The notes beneath the pieces are model-generated. The model had not been told where the DNA came from. It was given only the letters and a program-made list of their open reading frames with translations, and searched no databases. A stretch of DNA of 36,446 nucleotides from NCBI RefSeq assembly GCF_900110215.1, contig NZ_FOCX01000032.1, forward strand, positions 1 through 36,446. Reading direction: 5' to 3'. Origin of the DNA: Halorientalis persicus. GTDB taxonomy: Archaea; Halobacteriota; Halobacteria; Halobacteriales; Haloarculaceae. Shown piece after piece: positions 14,766 to 23,969 of the stretch. Each line of letters starts with the position of its first letter. The first letter of the stretch is position 1. The position numbers were made by a program, and so were the translations under genes.

Positions 14766-15344
14766 ATGTACGTCGGTAGATTCGTCGTCGTCGCACCGGA
14801 CCGGGCGGCGTATCGGGTCTCCTCCCGATCGTTCCCGAACCGCCGGATCGTCGCCCGCGAGGGCGGGGCCACCCTGACCGTCGGCCCGACCGAGGACGCC
14901 CCCGAGACGGACAATCCCTACATCTCGTACAACTGCGTCCGCGAGGTCGACGGCGCTGTCGTCGTCGGGAACGGCAGCCACGTCGATCCCATCACCGAGA
15001 AGATCGACCTGGGCTACCCCGCCCGGGACGCGCTGGCCGAGTCCCTGCTCGCGCTGGACTACGAGAAAGACGACTACGACACGCCGCGGATCGCCGGTGT
15101 CGTGGGCGAGGAGAGCTACATCGGCACCGTCCGCAAGGACGCCCTGCTGGTCGAACAGGTCGAGGAGCCCACGCTCGTAGCCACCTACGAGGAGGACAGT
15201 CCGACCGCCTTCGCCCTCGACGGCGAGACGCCCGAAGCGGTCGCCGGCGAAGTGTACGACCACGAGTTCGAACACGCCGTCTGTGCCGCGGGTGTCGTGC
15301 GGGACGACGAGGGGATCGAGACTGCGATCGAGAACGGCGAGTAG
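14766..15344 (+). CDS. purO: Archaeal-type IMP cyclohydrolase PurO
   Basis: This 192-residue protein closes the last ring of purine synthesis, turning FAICAR into IMP. It has the family's hallmark opening, [20 protein letters not shown], then [20 protein letters not shown] and [11 protein letters not shown]. Archaeal PurO is unrelated to the cyclohydrolase half of bacterial PurH; its length here is normal. No other purine gene is adjacent, as is common in haloarchaea. A metallophosphoesterase gene follows after 43 bases on the same strand. Confidence 0.95.
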   Translation: MYVGRFVVVAPDRAAYRVSSRSFPNRRIVAREGGATLTVGPTEDAPETDNPYISYNCVREVDGAVVVGNGSHVDPITEKIDLGYPARDALAESLLALDYEKDDYDTPRIAGVVGEESYIGTVRKDALLVEQVEEPTLVATYEEDSPTAFALDGETPEAVAGEVYDHEFEHAVCAAGVVRDDEGIETAIENGE

Positions 15345-15387
15345 CGGCGGACGAACACTTACCACCCTCGAACCGCTCCACCCGATC

Positions 15388-16047
15388 ATGCGACTCGCCG
15401 TCGTCTCCGACATTCACGCGAATCTCGTGGCCTTCGAGGCGGTGCTTGCCGATCTGCCGCCGGTCGACGGGTACCTCTGTGCCGGCGATGTCGTCGGCTA
15501 CGGCCCCTGGCCCGCCGAGTGCGTCGACCGCGTCCGAGAGCTTGGGGCCCCCACAGTCATGGGCAACCACGACCGCGCGGTGGCCACGGAGACCGGCTTC
15601 GGGTTCAACAGCATGGCCGACGCCGGCGTCAGGTACGCCAGCGAGCACCTCTCCCAGCAACAGATCGAGTGGCTCCGGAGCCTCCCCGACGAACGCCACG
15701 AACACGACGCCCGCGTGAAGGTCGTCCACGGCCACCCCGACGACCCCGACCGCTACACCTACCCCGGCCTGTTCGAACCCGCGCTCCTCGACGAGGAGGA
15801 CGTGCTGATCATGGGCCACACGCACGTCCAAGCCCACGAGGTCTACGAGGAGGGAATCGTCATGAACCCCGGCAGCGTCGGCCAGCCCCGCGACGAGGAC
15901 CCACGAGCGGCCTACGCGATCCTCGACCTCGATTCGATGACCGTCGAGGAACGCCGCGTCGAGTACGACATCGACGCCGTCGTGGAGGCCGTCGACGAAG
16001 CCGACCTGCCCGCGAAGATCGGCAAGCGACTGCGGAAGGGCCGCTGA
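15388..16047 (+). CDS. Calcineurin-like metallophosphoesterase (YfcE/MJ0936 type)
   Basis: This 219-residue protein has the full set of two-metal phosphoesterase motifs: SDIHAN (D-x-H), CAGDVVGYG (G-D), MGNHD (G-N-H-D), VVHGHP (H) and MGHTHVQA (G-H-x-H). It is of the small prokaryotic type that hydrolyses phosphodiesters such as cyclic nucleotides or model substrates. The physiological substrate is not evident. The ATG at 15388 starts directly at the first beta strand (MRLAVVSDIH), as in relatives; the upstream frame overlaps purO and is ignored. Confidence 0.9.
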   Translation: MRLAVVSDIHANLVAFEAVLADLPPVDGYLCAGDVVGYGPWPAECVDRVRELGAPTVMGNHDRAVATETGFGFNSMADAGVRYASEHLSQQQIEWLRSLPDERHEHDARVKVVHGHPDDPDRYTYPGLFEPALLDEEDVLIMGHTHVQAHEVYEEGIVMNPGSVGQPRDEDPRAAYAILDLDSMTVEERRVEYDIDAVVEAVDEADLPAKIGKRLRKGR

Positions 16048-16061
16048 GTTCGGACAGTCGA

Positions 16062-17738
16062 TCAATCGCGGTTCCGGCCCGCCGCGAGCCCGGACAGCGC
16101 CAGCACGGCGAAGAGGACGCCAGCGACGCCGAAGCCGGGACCGGTCACCGCCGTGGTCGCGTCGGGTGATTCTCCGGTCGAGTCGACAGTGGCCGAGGTG
16201 GGTGTCTCGACCGTGGCTCCACCGACCGTGGTCGAACCCGGTGTGTCGGGGGTCGGGGCCCGGTCCCGCTCGGTGGCCGTGTCGTCCGGTGTCGGTGCAA
16301 CCGGCGTCTGTGGCGTCGACGGGAGAGCGAGCGTCGCGTTCACGCCGCGGAACGTCACCGGTTGCCGGCTGATCTCGCCGTTGATGGTGAGGTTCGCCTC
16401 GAACTCCTGTCCGCTCCCGACGGCCGTCCCGTTCCGAACGGTAAGTCGATCAGTCCGGAGGCCGACGTAGAGCGTTCGATTGTCGCGGTCCGGGGCGAAC
16501 ACCAGTCCGTCGTTCCGATAGGTCTCCCGCAGGTCGATCCGTGCCCCCGAATCGGCGGCGATGTCGAACGTGACCGGATTCCCGGGGACAGTCGAGAGTT
16601 CCCGGTCGGCGGCGATGTCGAAGAACGCCTGTGCGTACCGATCAGACCCATCGTACTGACTCACGGCGGCTTCGAGCGGACCGAAGACGCTGGCACTCTG
16701 GATCTCGTAGACCAGCGCCGAGCCGTTCGAGACGCTCTCGTTGTCGACGAGCGTGCCGTTCGCGATGGCCCGGCGGAGGTCACCTGCCGTCGCGTTCGCG
16801 AGCGTGTCCGCCGGCCCCATCCAGGACTCGAAGTCCGCGGCGGCAGTGTCGGTTATCGACAGCGGAGCCGTGGCGAGCGTGTAGTCGATCCGCTCACGGT
16901 CGACGGCCAGTTCGTACTCGCCGGTCGGGAGCGGGTCGTCGCCGCCCGGTACGTCGTCGAGCGCGATATCGCCGATCGAGTCCGCCGAGTCACGGACGGT
17001 CAGCCCCTGCCGAGTCCAGTACGAACGTCCGTGCCCGTCGTCGGGCGCGTCGCGACCGACGAGGTGGGTGTTCAGATCCAGAGTGACGATCCCGTCGTCG
17101 TTCCCGTCTACGATATCGGCCGAGAGGGAGAGATCGCTCCCGGTGATCGAGACTCGGGCCTCGTCGGTTTCGTCGAGCCAGATCGGGACCGTGACGACGC
17201 CCGATCGGCCGGACTCGTAGGACCCACCCCGGAGGAACTCCGCGCGGACGCACGAGACCTCGGCCTTAGTCACAGTGGCTGTCGCAGTCGCGTTCTCGCC
17301 GGCCTCGAAGACGAACTCGTAATCGCCGGTGTCGACGTTCGAGAAGTTCGCCGGGAGGGTAGCGTTGCGACTCCGGACCCGCAGCCGAACGGTCTCGTCG
17401 TCCACGCGCTCGACGGCCGAAATGTCTGGTTCCGCCGCGTCCAGCCCATCGTCGAAGATGTTGACGAGTTCTTCGGCGTCGAGTCCGTCGGCATGGAACG
17501 TCACGGCGTAGGCCTCGGCGTTCGCGGTCAGCGTGAGCGAGTTCCACTCGCCCTCGACATGGGGGTTGCACCCGTCTACGCTATCGTACTCGAAAGAAGC
17601 GTCCAGTTCGGTCACGTTCGATGCTCCATCGTCGTTGCCCGCCGTCTGGCCCGCGGCCGGTGCGATGGCGACCGTCACGCTCGCCAGCGCAAGCAGACAG
17701 AGGGTCAGGGCGGCAAGTCGCTGTCGTGTCGTCTTCAT
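16062..17738 (-). CDS. Secreted surface protein with PGF-CTERM anchor (paralog 1)
   Basis: This is a 558-residue protein. It has a Sec-type signal peptide (MKTTRQRLAALTLCLLALAS..., cleavage near AAGQTAG), a long beta-rich outer region with many N-glycosylation sequons (NAT, NFS, NGT, NES, NGS), a Thr/Pro/Ser-rich stalk from about residue 465, and at the end GPGFGVAGVLFAVLALSGLA plus basic residues. That ending is a PGF-CTERM signal, processed by archaeosortase A with lipid attachment, as in the S-layer protein of Haloferax. Conserved CNP and VSCVRAEF cysteines may form a disulfide. It is a clear tandem paralog of the next gene upstream. Its role could be envelope, adhesion or binding. Confidence 0.85.
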   Translation of the reverse strand: MKTTRQRLAALTLCLLALASVTVAIAPAAGQTAGNDDGASNVTELDASFEYDSVDGCNPHVEGEWNSLTLTANAEAYAVTFHADGLDAEELVNIFDDGLDAAEPDISAVERVDDETVRLRVRSRNATLPANFSNVDTGDYEFVFEAGENATATATVTKAEVSCVRAEFLRGGSYESGRSGVVTVPIWLDETDEARVSITGSDLSLSADIVDGNDDGIVTLDLNTHLVGRDAPDDGHGRSYWTRQGLTVRDSADSIGDIALDDVPGGDDPLPTGEYELAVDRERIDYTLATAPLSITDTAAADFESWMGPADTLANATAGDLRRAIANGTLVDNESVSNGSALVYEIQSASVFGPLEAAVSQYDGSDRYAQAFFDIAADRELSTVPGNPVTFDIAADSGARIDLRETYRNDGLVFAPDRDNRTLYVGLRTDRLTVRNGTAVGSGQEFEANLTINGEISRQPVTFRGVNATLALPSTPQTPVAPTPDDTATERDRAPTPDTPGSTTVGGATVETPTSATVDSTGESPDATTAVTGPGFGVAGVLFAVLALSGLAAGRNRD

Positions 17739-17789
17739 TCGTCTCCCCCACTTCTACTCGAAGTGAACTGACGCGAAAATATCCGTGCC

Positions 17790-17812
17790 GATACGAATGT
17801 CTTGTGGTATCA
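17790..17812 (-). promoter_or_regulatory. Shared 23-bp upstream element, copy 1
   Basis: The element lies 52 bases upstream of paralog 1 and agrees at 21 of 23 positions with the copy at 19595-19617. A TATA-like AAAATATCC (17776-17784, read on the reverse strand) lies between it and the gene. The conservation exceeds that of the surrounding non-coding sequence, so a common activator site or upstream promoter part is likely. Confidence 0.5.
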
Positions 17813-17862
17813 TTTAGACTGACAGAAAGAATGACCGTTCGGGCGGCCGGCGACGAGGGGTC

Positions 17863-19533
17863 TCAGTCCCGGCGGCGGCCGACTGCGAGCGAACTCACGG
17901 CCAGCAGGGCGGCCACGACAGCGGCGACGCCGAAGCCGGGACCGGTGGCAGTCGTCGCGTCGGGTGACTGCTCGGTCGGATCGTCGGCAGGGGGTGCCGC
18001 GGTTTCGGGCGACGGGGTGTCACCTGCGTCCGGGGACGGACTGGTCCCCCGCTCCGGCGTGGCGGGCGGTTCCGGGGACGGTGGCGCCGGGGTCCCGGAC
18101 TCGTCGTCCGCCCCGTCGGCGAACTGCACTGCCTCGCTGGCGGTCCGATCGTAGACGCCGACGCTGGCCGTGAACGTCTCGCCACTGCCCAGGGCCGTGC
18201 CGTTGGCGACGGCGAGCCGATCCGTCCGGACGCCGACGTACAGCGTGGCGTTGGCCCGGTCGGGCGCGACGACCAGCCCGCCGTCGCGGGACGTGTTCAG
18301 GAGGTCGACGCGTGCGTCCGACGGGCCGGCGATGTCGACGGTCACCACGTCACCGGGGATCGCGGAGTCGTTCCGGTCGGTGACGGTATCGAGGAAGGCT
18401 TGCGCGAAGCGGTCCTGGCTCTCGTCCCCGCTCGCCGCGGTCCAGAGCGGGCCGAACAGGCTCGCACTCTCGATTTCGTAGACCAGCGCCGAGCCGTTCG
18501 AGACGGCCTCGTCGGCGGCGAGCGTCCCGTCCGCGGCGGCGGTTCGCAGGCTGGCGGCCGTCGCGTTCGCGAGCGTGTCGGCGGGCCCGACGCGGGCATC
18601 GACGCCCGCGATCGAGGGGTCCGTGACCGTCAGCTCCGAGGTCGCGAGCGTCTCGTCGTCGGCGCTGATCGTCAGGTCGTACTCGCCGACGGGGAGGGGG
18701 TAGTCACCGCCCGGGGCTTCGTCGACGTCGACCGACTCGACGCGGTCCGCATCGTCGGTGACCCACAGGCCGCGCTCGGTCCAGTACGGGAGCGCGTGGT
18801 CGTCGAACGGCGCGTTGCGGGCCAGCAGGTGCGTGTTCGCCGCGAGCGTGACGCGGTCGTCGTCGTTCCCGTCCACGACGGTCGCGGTGATGTCCACGTC
18901 GTCGCCGTCGATGGTGACTGTCGCCGTATCGACGTGTTTGAGGCCGATGGGGAGCGTGACGACACCCGACTGCCCGGTCGTGAACGTCGCGCCCTCGCTG
19001 CCCCGATCGAGGAAGCCAGCGCCGACACACTCACAGCGGACGATCTCGGTCGTCGCGGTCGCGGTCGCGTTCCCCGCCTCGAACTCGAAGGCGTAGGGCT
19101 GGGTCACGGCGGTCGTGAAGTTCGCCAGGATCGTCGCGTTCCGGTCCAGCACGCGCATCCGAAACACGCCGCCCTCGGTCTCACCGAAGTCGGCGACGGC
19201 CGGGTCGTCGGTCGCCAGTTCGTCCGCGAACACGTCCGCGAGCGTGGAGGAATCGAGTGCTTCGCTCTGCACCGTCACGGTGTAGTTGGACCGGTTGGCG
19301 GTCAGCGTCAGTGGATTGTACGTCTCGGAGATCGTCACGTCGCTGGAGGGCCACGTCGAGGCCGCGAACGAGGCGTCCAGGGACAGTTCCCCGGTCGCGT
19401 TCGTCGCGTCGGTCGTGTTCGATACGCCGTCGTCGGTCTGTGCCGCGGCCGGTGCCGTGGCGACTACCGCGACGCTCGCGAGCGCGAGCGCACAGAGGGC
19501 CAGGGCGGCCGCGTGCTGTCGTGTCGTGGTCAT
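17863..19533 (-). CDS. Secreted surface protein with PGF-CTERM anchor (paralog 2)
   Basis: This 556-residue protein has the same plan as paralog 1: signal peptide ending near AAAQTDD, glycosylation sequons, Pro/Ser/Thr/Glu-rich stalk (from about residue 470) and GPGFGVAAVVAALLAVSSLA with a basic end, a PGF-CTERM signal. The best-matching block between the two is about residues 315-450: ADTLANATA, VSNGSALVYEI(E/Q)SAS and APDR.N.TLYVG(L/V)RTDRL. The outer parts have diverged, including the cysteine region (CECVGAGF here). Tandem duplication with divergence suggests selection for variable surface properties. It lies 125 bases downstream of paralog 1's start and reads in the same direction. Confidence 0.85.
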   Translation of the reverse strand: MTTTRQHAAALALCALALASVAVVATAPAAAQTDDGVSNTTDATNATGELSLDASFAASTWPSSDVTISETYNPLTLTANRSNYTVTVQSEALDSSTLADVFADELATDDPAVADFGETEGGVFRMRVLDRNATILANFTTAVTQPYAFEFEAGNATATATTEIVRCECVGAGFLDRGSEGATFTTGQSGVVTLPIGLKHVDTATVTIDGDDVDITATVVDGNDDDRVTLAANTHLLARNAPFDDHALPYWTERGLWVTDDADRVESVDVDEAPGGDYPLPVGEYDLTISADDETLATSELTVTDPSIAGVDARVGPADTLANATAASLRTAAADGTLAADEAVSNGSALVYEIESASLFGPLWTAASGDESQDRFAQAFLDTVTDRNDSAIPGDVVTVDIAGPSDARVDLLNTSRDGGLVVAPDRANATLYVGVRTDRLAVANGTALGSGETFTASVGVYDRTASEAVQFADGADDESGTPAPPSPEPPATPERGTSPSPDAGDTPSPETAAPPADDPTEQSPDATTATGPGFGVAAVVAALLAVSSLAVGRRRD

Positions 19534-19594
19534 CTGTTCGTCCCACCCGATTGCACGTTTCGTTCAGGGCGGATACCCGAGAAACTATCCAGCG

Positions 19595-19617
19595 GATACG
19601 AATGTCTTTTGGTGTCA
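19595..19617 (-). promoter_or_regulatory. Shared 23-bp upstream element, copy 2
   Basis: The element is 62 bases upstream of paralog 2, with a TATA-like AAACTATCC (19582-19590) between it and the start. Only two substitutions separate it from the copy before paralog 1. Confidence 0.5.
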
Positions 19618-19659
19618 ATACGAGTGACAAACGACCGGACAGGAATTGTGACGGGCCGG

Positions 19660-20850
19660 TCAGTCGTCGAAGACGGTCTGGATGTGGGACAGCGCCGCTT
19701 CACCGTTCTCCCAGTCGACGAAGACGGCGACGGAGGTGGCGCTGGTGATCACGTCCTGCACGTTGATGTGCTCGTCCGCGAGGGGGGCGACGATCCGGTT
19801 GACGATGCCGGGTTCGGTCTGGAGTTCGCCGCCGGTGACCCGGATGACGGCGTAGGGGTCGTCGACGGTGACCGACGAGAGGGTGCCGGACTCGACGACC
19901 TCGTCGTGCAGCAGCGTCTCGGCTTCCTCGGCGTGTTCCTCGTCGATGTAGAACGTGATCGAGTCCATCCCCGAGGAGACGGCGTCGATGTTGATGCCGG
20001 CGTCGGACAGCGCCGTCGACAACTTCGAGAGGATGCCCGGTTCGTTCCGGACCGCGCGGCCGGCCACGGTCAGACAGGACAGTTTGTCCTCCTGCATATC
20101 GATGAGGTTCTCGAACTGTCCCTCGATGGAGGTCCCGCCGGTCATGATGTCGCCGTGCTGGTAGTGGACGACCCGGACGCTCATGTCCTCGCCCTTGTAG
20201 GTCAGGGCGCTCGGGGCGACGACCTCGGCACCGCGGAAAGAGAGGTTACGGAGTTCGTCGACGGTGATCTCGCCGACGTTGCGTGCGCCCTCGACGACGC
20301 GGGGATCGCCGGTCATGACGCCTTCCACGTCGGTGACGATGACGACCTCGTCGGCGTCCATGTACTTCCCGAGCATGACGGCGCTGGTATCGGAGCCACC
20401 GCGGCCCAGCGTCGTCACGTTGCCGGCGTGGTCCTCGGCGAGAAAGCCCGTGATTACGGGGACGACGTCGTCGTTGTGCATCTGCTCGGCCAGGGCCTTC
20501 GCGCGGCGGGTGGTCTCGGCCACGTCGACCTCACCGTGTTCGTCGGTGATGACCGGCCAGTCGTCACTGCCCGGTTCGAGGAAGACGGCGTTGACGCCCC
20601 GCGAGGAGAGCGCGCCCTTCAGCATTCGGACGGAGGTGCGCTCACCCATGCTGACGATTTCCGCTCGGTCGGCCTCGTCGGCCTCGTACTGGATCTCGTC
20701 GAGCAGGAAGTCCGTCGTCGACCCCATCGCGCTGGCGACGACGGCGACCTCGTGGCCGGCCTCGACCGCGGCCGTGATCGAGTCCGCGGCGCGGTTGACC
20801 CGGTCACCGTTCCCCAGACTCGTCCCGCCGAACTTCGCGACTACGCGCAT
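19660..20850 (-). CDS. lysC: Aspartate kinase
   Basis: This 396-residue enzyme phosphorylates aspartate, the first step toward threonine, methionine and lysine. It has the kinase opening VVAKFGGTSLGNGDRV, the substrate and ATP region VTTLGRGGSDTSAVML and VIVTDVEGVMTGDPR, and two C-terminal ACT domains (LTVAGRAVRNEPGILSKLS and VIRVTGGELQTEPGIVNRIV) for feedback control. The length is normal for a monofunctional enzyme. The ATG at 20850 is chosen since the family starts MRVVAKFGGTS; the longer open frame upstream crosses the divergent promoter. Aspartate kinase near orc1 also occurs in other haloarchaea as I recall. Confidence 0.95.
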   Translation of the reverse strand: MRVVAKFGGTSLGNGDRVNRAADSITAAVEAGHEVAVVASAMGSTTDFLLDEIQYEADEADRAEIVSMGERTSVRMLKGALSSRGVNAVFLEPGSDDWPVITDEHGEVDVAETTRRAKALAEQMHNDDVVPVITGFLAEDHAGNVTTLGRGGSDTSAVMLGKYMDADEVVIVTDVEGVMTGDPRVVEGARNVGEITVDELRNLSFRGAEVVAPSALTYKGEDMSVRVVHYQHGDIMTGGTSIEGQFENLIDMQEDKLSCLTVAGRAVRNEPGILSKLSTALSDAGINIDAVSSGMDSITFYIDEEHAEEAETLLHDEVVESGTLSSVTVDDPYAVIRVTGGELQTEPGIVNRIVAPLADEHINVQDVITSATSVAVFVDWENGEAALSHIQTVFDD

Positions 20851-21006
20851 ACGATCACCGCCACTGGCGTGCGTGCGTTGCTCATAAGCAGGCGTTGACC
20901 AGCCCCCGGGATAACTGTGTTCATTAGCGACGAGGACGGGTCCAGCGCCCGGTTTCGACGCGCGGGGCGGAGCAACTATTTTCCCCCGAGAGCGCCATGC
21001 ACGAAC

Positions 21007-21390
21007 ATGGACGTCCGTGACGCCGTGGAGGCCGACGCCGGCCGGCTGTCGGAACTGACCGACGCCCCGAGCGACGTGATGCGCAACCTCGTCCACGACC
21101 GGACGGTCCGGGTGGCCGAACGCGACGACGATATCGTCGGCTTCGTCAGCTACGATGCCCGCGCGAAGACCATCCACGTCACACAACTGGAGGGTGAACC
21201 CGCGGTCTGTGACCGCCTGCTCGAAGAGCCCGTCCGGTTCGCTCGTGGCGAGGGAATGTCCGTCGAGTTGCTCGTCCCCGAACCCGACGAGGTGGTCCAG
21301 TCCGCCGCCGCCGACGCCGGCTTCACTCGCGTCGGATCGGGCCCCCTCTTCGAGGGCACACCGACGGTCAAGTACCGACTGGACGGGTGA
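21007..21390 (+). CDS. Small GNAT-like protein
   Basis: This 127-residue protein resembles the N-acetyltransferase fold: MDVRDAVEADAGRLSELTDA at the start, then RVAERDDDIVGFVSYDARAK, the strand IHVTQLEG, and GMSVELLVPEPDEVVQSAAADAGFTRVG at the end. The acetyl-CoA binding signature (R/Q-x-x-G-x-G/A) is not clear, so activity is uncertain. It is divergent from lysC across 156 bases and converges with the DP1 gene. It could be a compact acyltransferase or a degenerate relative. Confidence 0.65.
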   Translation: MDVRDAVEADAGRLSELTDAPSDVMRNLVHDRTVRVAERDDDIVGFVSYDARAKTIHVTQLEGEPAVCDRLLEEPVRFARGEGMSVELLVPEPDEVVQSAAADAGFTRVGSGPLFEGTPTVKYRLDG

Positions 21391-21411
21391 CTGCGACCGG
21401 ATCGGCCGTTC

Positions 21412-23157
21412 TCAGGCGAACTTCCGGATCGTCAGGTCGAGCGTATCGAGGTCGACGATGGGGGCCATCGCGGTGTCGGGGTCGATGTTGACGCTCTCCT
21501 GGAAGGCGGTCTGTTCCTGCCAGCAGCCCGAGTTGATCGTGAGGACGTTGTGGTACTTGCCGTAGCCGAACTTGTGGACGTGGCCGGCGTGGAACACGTC
21601 CGGCGTCTCCTCGATCACGAGATAATCCCGCTCCTCGGGAGCCAGCCGCGTGTGGCCGCCGAACTGGGGCGCGACGTGGCGTTTCTTCAGGAGCTGGTAC
21701 ATCGCCTTGTGCGGTTCGTCGTAGTTGGCCTTCTCGTCGGGCAACTCGGCGATCACCTCGTCCAGCGAGACGCCGTGGTACATCAGGACGGAGACGCCCT
21801 CGACGGTGACCGTCGAGGGGTTGGAGGTGATCCGGCAGTCGTGGGCCGACATGATGTCCCGGAGTTCCTCGTCGAATCCGGGTTGGGGCTCCGCGAGGCG
21901 GACGGCGTCGTGGTTGCCCGGAATCATGACGATCTCCATATCGCCCGGTACCTCCTTCAGAAACTCCGAGAACGCCCGGTACTGGTCGTAGATGTCCACG
22001 ATGTCCAGTTCCTCGTCCTGATCGGGGTAGACGCCGACGCCCTCGACCATGTCGCCCGCGATCAGCAGGTACTCGACGGCGTCGGCCTCCTCGGTGTGGA
22101 GCCAGTCGGCGAAGCGCGACCAGGCGTCGGCCATGAACTCCTGACTGCCGACGTGCACGTCGCTGACGAGGGCTGCGCTGACCTCGCGGTCGGCCGTCGA
22201 GGGCTGGTGGGTCCGGGGGATCTCCGGGAAGTAGAGGTCGTCGACGAACAGGATGCCGTCGCCGTCGCTGTTGTCGTCCGAGAGGGTCCCCTCGACGGCG
22301 ATCACCTCGTCGTGGAGCAACTCCTCGACCTGCTCGGCGGTGTCCCGGTCTTTCATCACGAGACAGGGGTAGACCCCGTTCGTGTCCTCGAGTTCGATCA
22401 GCCAGTGCCCGCTGGCCGTCGAGCGGATGTCCGAGACCATCCCCACGATGGCCGCCTCGCTTCCGCCGGCCATCGAGGAGAGCGTGTTCGTCGGACGATG
22501 GTTGATCCGACCGCGCAACTGCCGACTGAGCCGTTCGTAGCGGTCGCGAAACACGGCCACGAAGTCGCTGTACTCGCCGGTCCCCGTCGACTGGCCGGTC
22601 ATGTCCCCCTCGATCTCGACGTCGTGCAGATCGGTGTCGATTGACCGCTCGCCGGTCGCCACCGGCTCGGTCGTCGTCCGGCGGTCGGTCCCCCCTGTGG
22701 CGTCCGTTGCCACTCCCGAGCCGCCCGGCGCGTCCGTGGCAGCCGCCGCGTCCGCAGACCCCTCCGTTTCAGGTGGAACGGCATCACCGGATTCGGTGGA
22801 CGTGGTGGGGTCCGTTCCACTCGAAGCGGAGGGGTCCGTCTCCGTGGTGGCGGCGGTCGTCGCACCCGATCCGGCGGGGTTCCCGGAGCCTCCGTGGTCG
22901 GAGCCCGTCGTTTCGGTTGCGGAGTCGCCCGCGGTCGTCGCGGCGGTCGACGGCTCGGAGGGCTCGGACTCGGCCAGGGCCGATTCGACGTGGTCGGCCG
23001 AGAGCTTGATCGCGTCGTCGGGGGCGGCGTCCAGGGCGCGCTCGATCGCGCGGGCCGGGTCGTCGGCGTTCGCGAGCACGGTGACGGCCTCGCGGTCGGC
23101 GTTGTACCCGCGCTGGGCGAGTTCGTTGACGATGCGGGCGGGCGTCTCCAGCGGCAC
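21412..23157 (-). CDS. polB: DNA polymerase D small subunit DP1 (proofreading exonuclease)
   Basis: This 581-residue protein is the small subunit of the archaeal replicative polymerase PolD. From the N terminus: a helical domain (1-65), a very long low-complexity linker rich in Thr, Ser, Gly and Glu (about 66-175), an OB-fold (about 215-310, with VGMVSDIRSTASGHWLIELE), and the Mre11-like 3'-5' exonuclease domain with SDVHVGS, AGDMVEGVG, IPGNHDAV, QFGGHTRLAP and HAGHVHKFG. The motifs are intact. The start is GTG at 23157. DP1 pairs with DP2, encoded elsewhere. It is divergent from sec11, and close linkage to orc1 is common in haloarchaea. Confidence 0.95.
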   Translation of the reverse strand: MPLETPARIVNELAQRGYNADREAVTVLANADDPARAIERALDAAPDDAIKLSADHVESALAESEPSEPSTAATTAGDSATETTGSDHGGSGNPAGSGATTAATTETDPSASSGTDPTTSTESGDAVPPETEGSADAAAATDAPGGSGVATDATGGTDRRTTTEPVATGERSIDTDLHDVEIEGDMTGQSTGTGEYSDFVAVFRDRYERLSRQLRGRINHRPTNTLSSMAGGSEAAIVGMVSDIRSTASGHWLIELEDTNGVYPCLVMKDRDTAEQVEELLHDEVIAVEGTLSDDNSDGDGILFVDDLYFPEIPRTHQPSTADREVSAALVSDVHVGSQEFMADAWSRFADWLHTEEADAVEYLLIAGDMVEGVGVYPDQDEELDIVDIYDQYRAFSEFLKEVPGDMEIVMIPGNHDAVRLAEPQPGFDEELRDIMSAHDCRITSNPSTVTVEGVSVLMYHGVSLDEVIAELPDEKANYDEPHKAMYQLLKKRHVAPQFGGHTRLAPEERDYLVIEETPDVFHAGHVHKFGYGKYHNVLTINSGCWQEQTAFQESVNIDPDTAMAPIVDLDTLDLTIRKFA

Positions 23158-23188
23158 GGATCCACAGAACGGGTGGCGAAGCTAAAGC

Positions 23189-23204
23189 GTATCGGACCCG
23201 ATAC
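23189..23204 (+). promoter_or_regulatory. Perfect inverted repeat between DP1 and sec11
   Basis: GTATCGG, two bases, then CCGATAC. This 16-bp dyad sits about 32 bases upstream of the DP1 start and 60 upstream of the sec11 start, where one regulator could act on both genes. Confidence 0.5.
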
Positions 23205-23263
23205 CCGCCGGCAATCATCGAGAGGCAGAAAGTTGAAGCGTGGTTCGGCACAACCGGGTAGCA

Positions 23264-23950
23264 ATGACCGAGCGTAGCGACGAGGGGGGACAGCGGGGGC
23301 CGAATCCCCCGACCACTGACGAGCGCGCCGGGTCGTTCCTCGACGATTTCGCCACGAGCGTCCTGGCCGTCGTCGGTATCGGCGTCTTGCTGTTCGCAAT
23401 CAGTGGCGTCTGGCCGCCCATGGTCGCCATCGAGAGCGGGAGTATGCAACCGAACATCGGCGTCGGGGACCTCGTGTTCGTGATGGAAGAAGACCGCTTC
23501 CCCAGCGATCGGGCCGTCGCGAGCACCGGCGTCGCCACCGTCTACAGCAGCAACGAGAGCGACTTCCGGAAGTTCGACCGTCCCGGGGACGTGATCGTCT
23601 ACGAACCGAACGGAAACGACCGGCGGACACCAGTGATACACCGCGCCCAGTTCTACGTCGAGGAAGGCGAGAACTGGTACGACAGGGCCGACCCCGAACA
23701 CCTGCCGAAGGACGTGGACTCGTGTGCCGACCTCAAGCACTGTCCCGCGGAACACGACGCGTTCATCACCCGTGGTGACAATCCCCGGTCGAACAAGCAG
23801 TACGATCAGGTGCAGGGCGTCTCCAGACCCGTCAGGCCCGAGTGGGTGATCGGCACCGCCGAATTCCGGATGCCCGGGCTGGGCTGGCTCCGCCTCAACT
23901 TCCAGACGGGTCCGGTCGGGACCACCGACGCCGTCACCGCGGCGACCTGA
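23264..23950 (+). CDS. sec11: Archaeal signal peptidase I (S26B, Sec11-like)
   Basis: This 228-residue membrane protein removes signal peptides from secreted proteins. After a hydrophilic N terminus, one membrane helix (VLAVVGIGVLLFAISGVW) leads to AIESGSMQPNI with the nucleophile Ser60. VIHR supplies the catalytic histidine and FITRGDNPRSNKQ the aspartate, the Ser-His-Asp set of archaeal and ER-type enzymes. Between them is a haloarchaeal insertion (DPEHLPKDVDSCADLKHC). ATG 23264 is preferred over a GTG eight codons upstream. It lies tail to tail with orc1, separated by 19 bases. Confidence 0.9.
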   Translation: MTERSDEGGQRGPNPPTTDERAGSFLDDFATSVLAVVGIGVLLFAISGVWPPMVAIESGSMQPNIGVGDLVFVMEEDRFPSDRAVASTGVATVYSSNESDFRKFDRPGDVIVYEPNGNDRRTPVIHRAQFYVEEGENWYDRADPEHLPKDVDSCADLKHCPAEHDAFITRGDNPRSNKQYDQVQGVSRPVRPEWVIGTAEFRMPGLGWLRLNFQTGPVGTTDAVTAAT

Positions 23951-23969
23951 AAACTCGTTCTCTCGCCGC

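Noticed and set aside
18400-20898. 832-codon open frame on the + strand
   Set aside because: It is antisense to the surface protein paralog 2 and aspartate kinase, both of which have clear family features; the frame is very Arg/Val/Gly-rich and has no domain.
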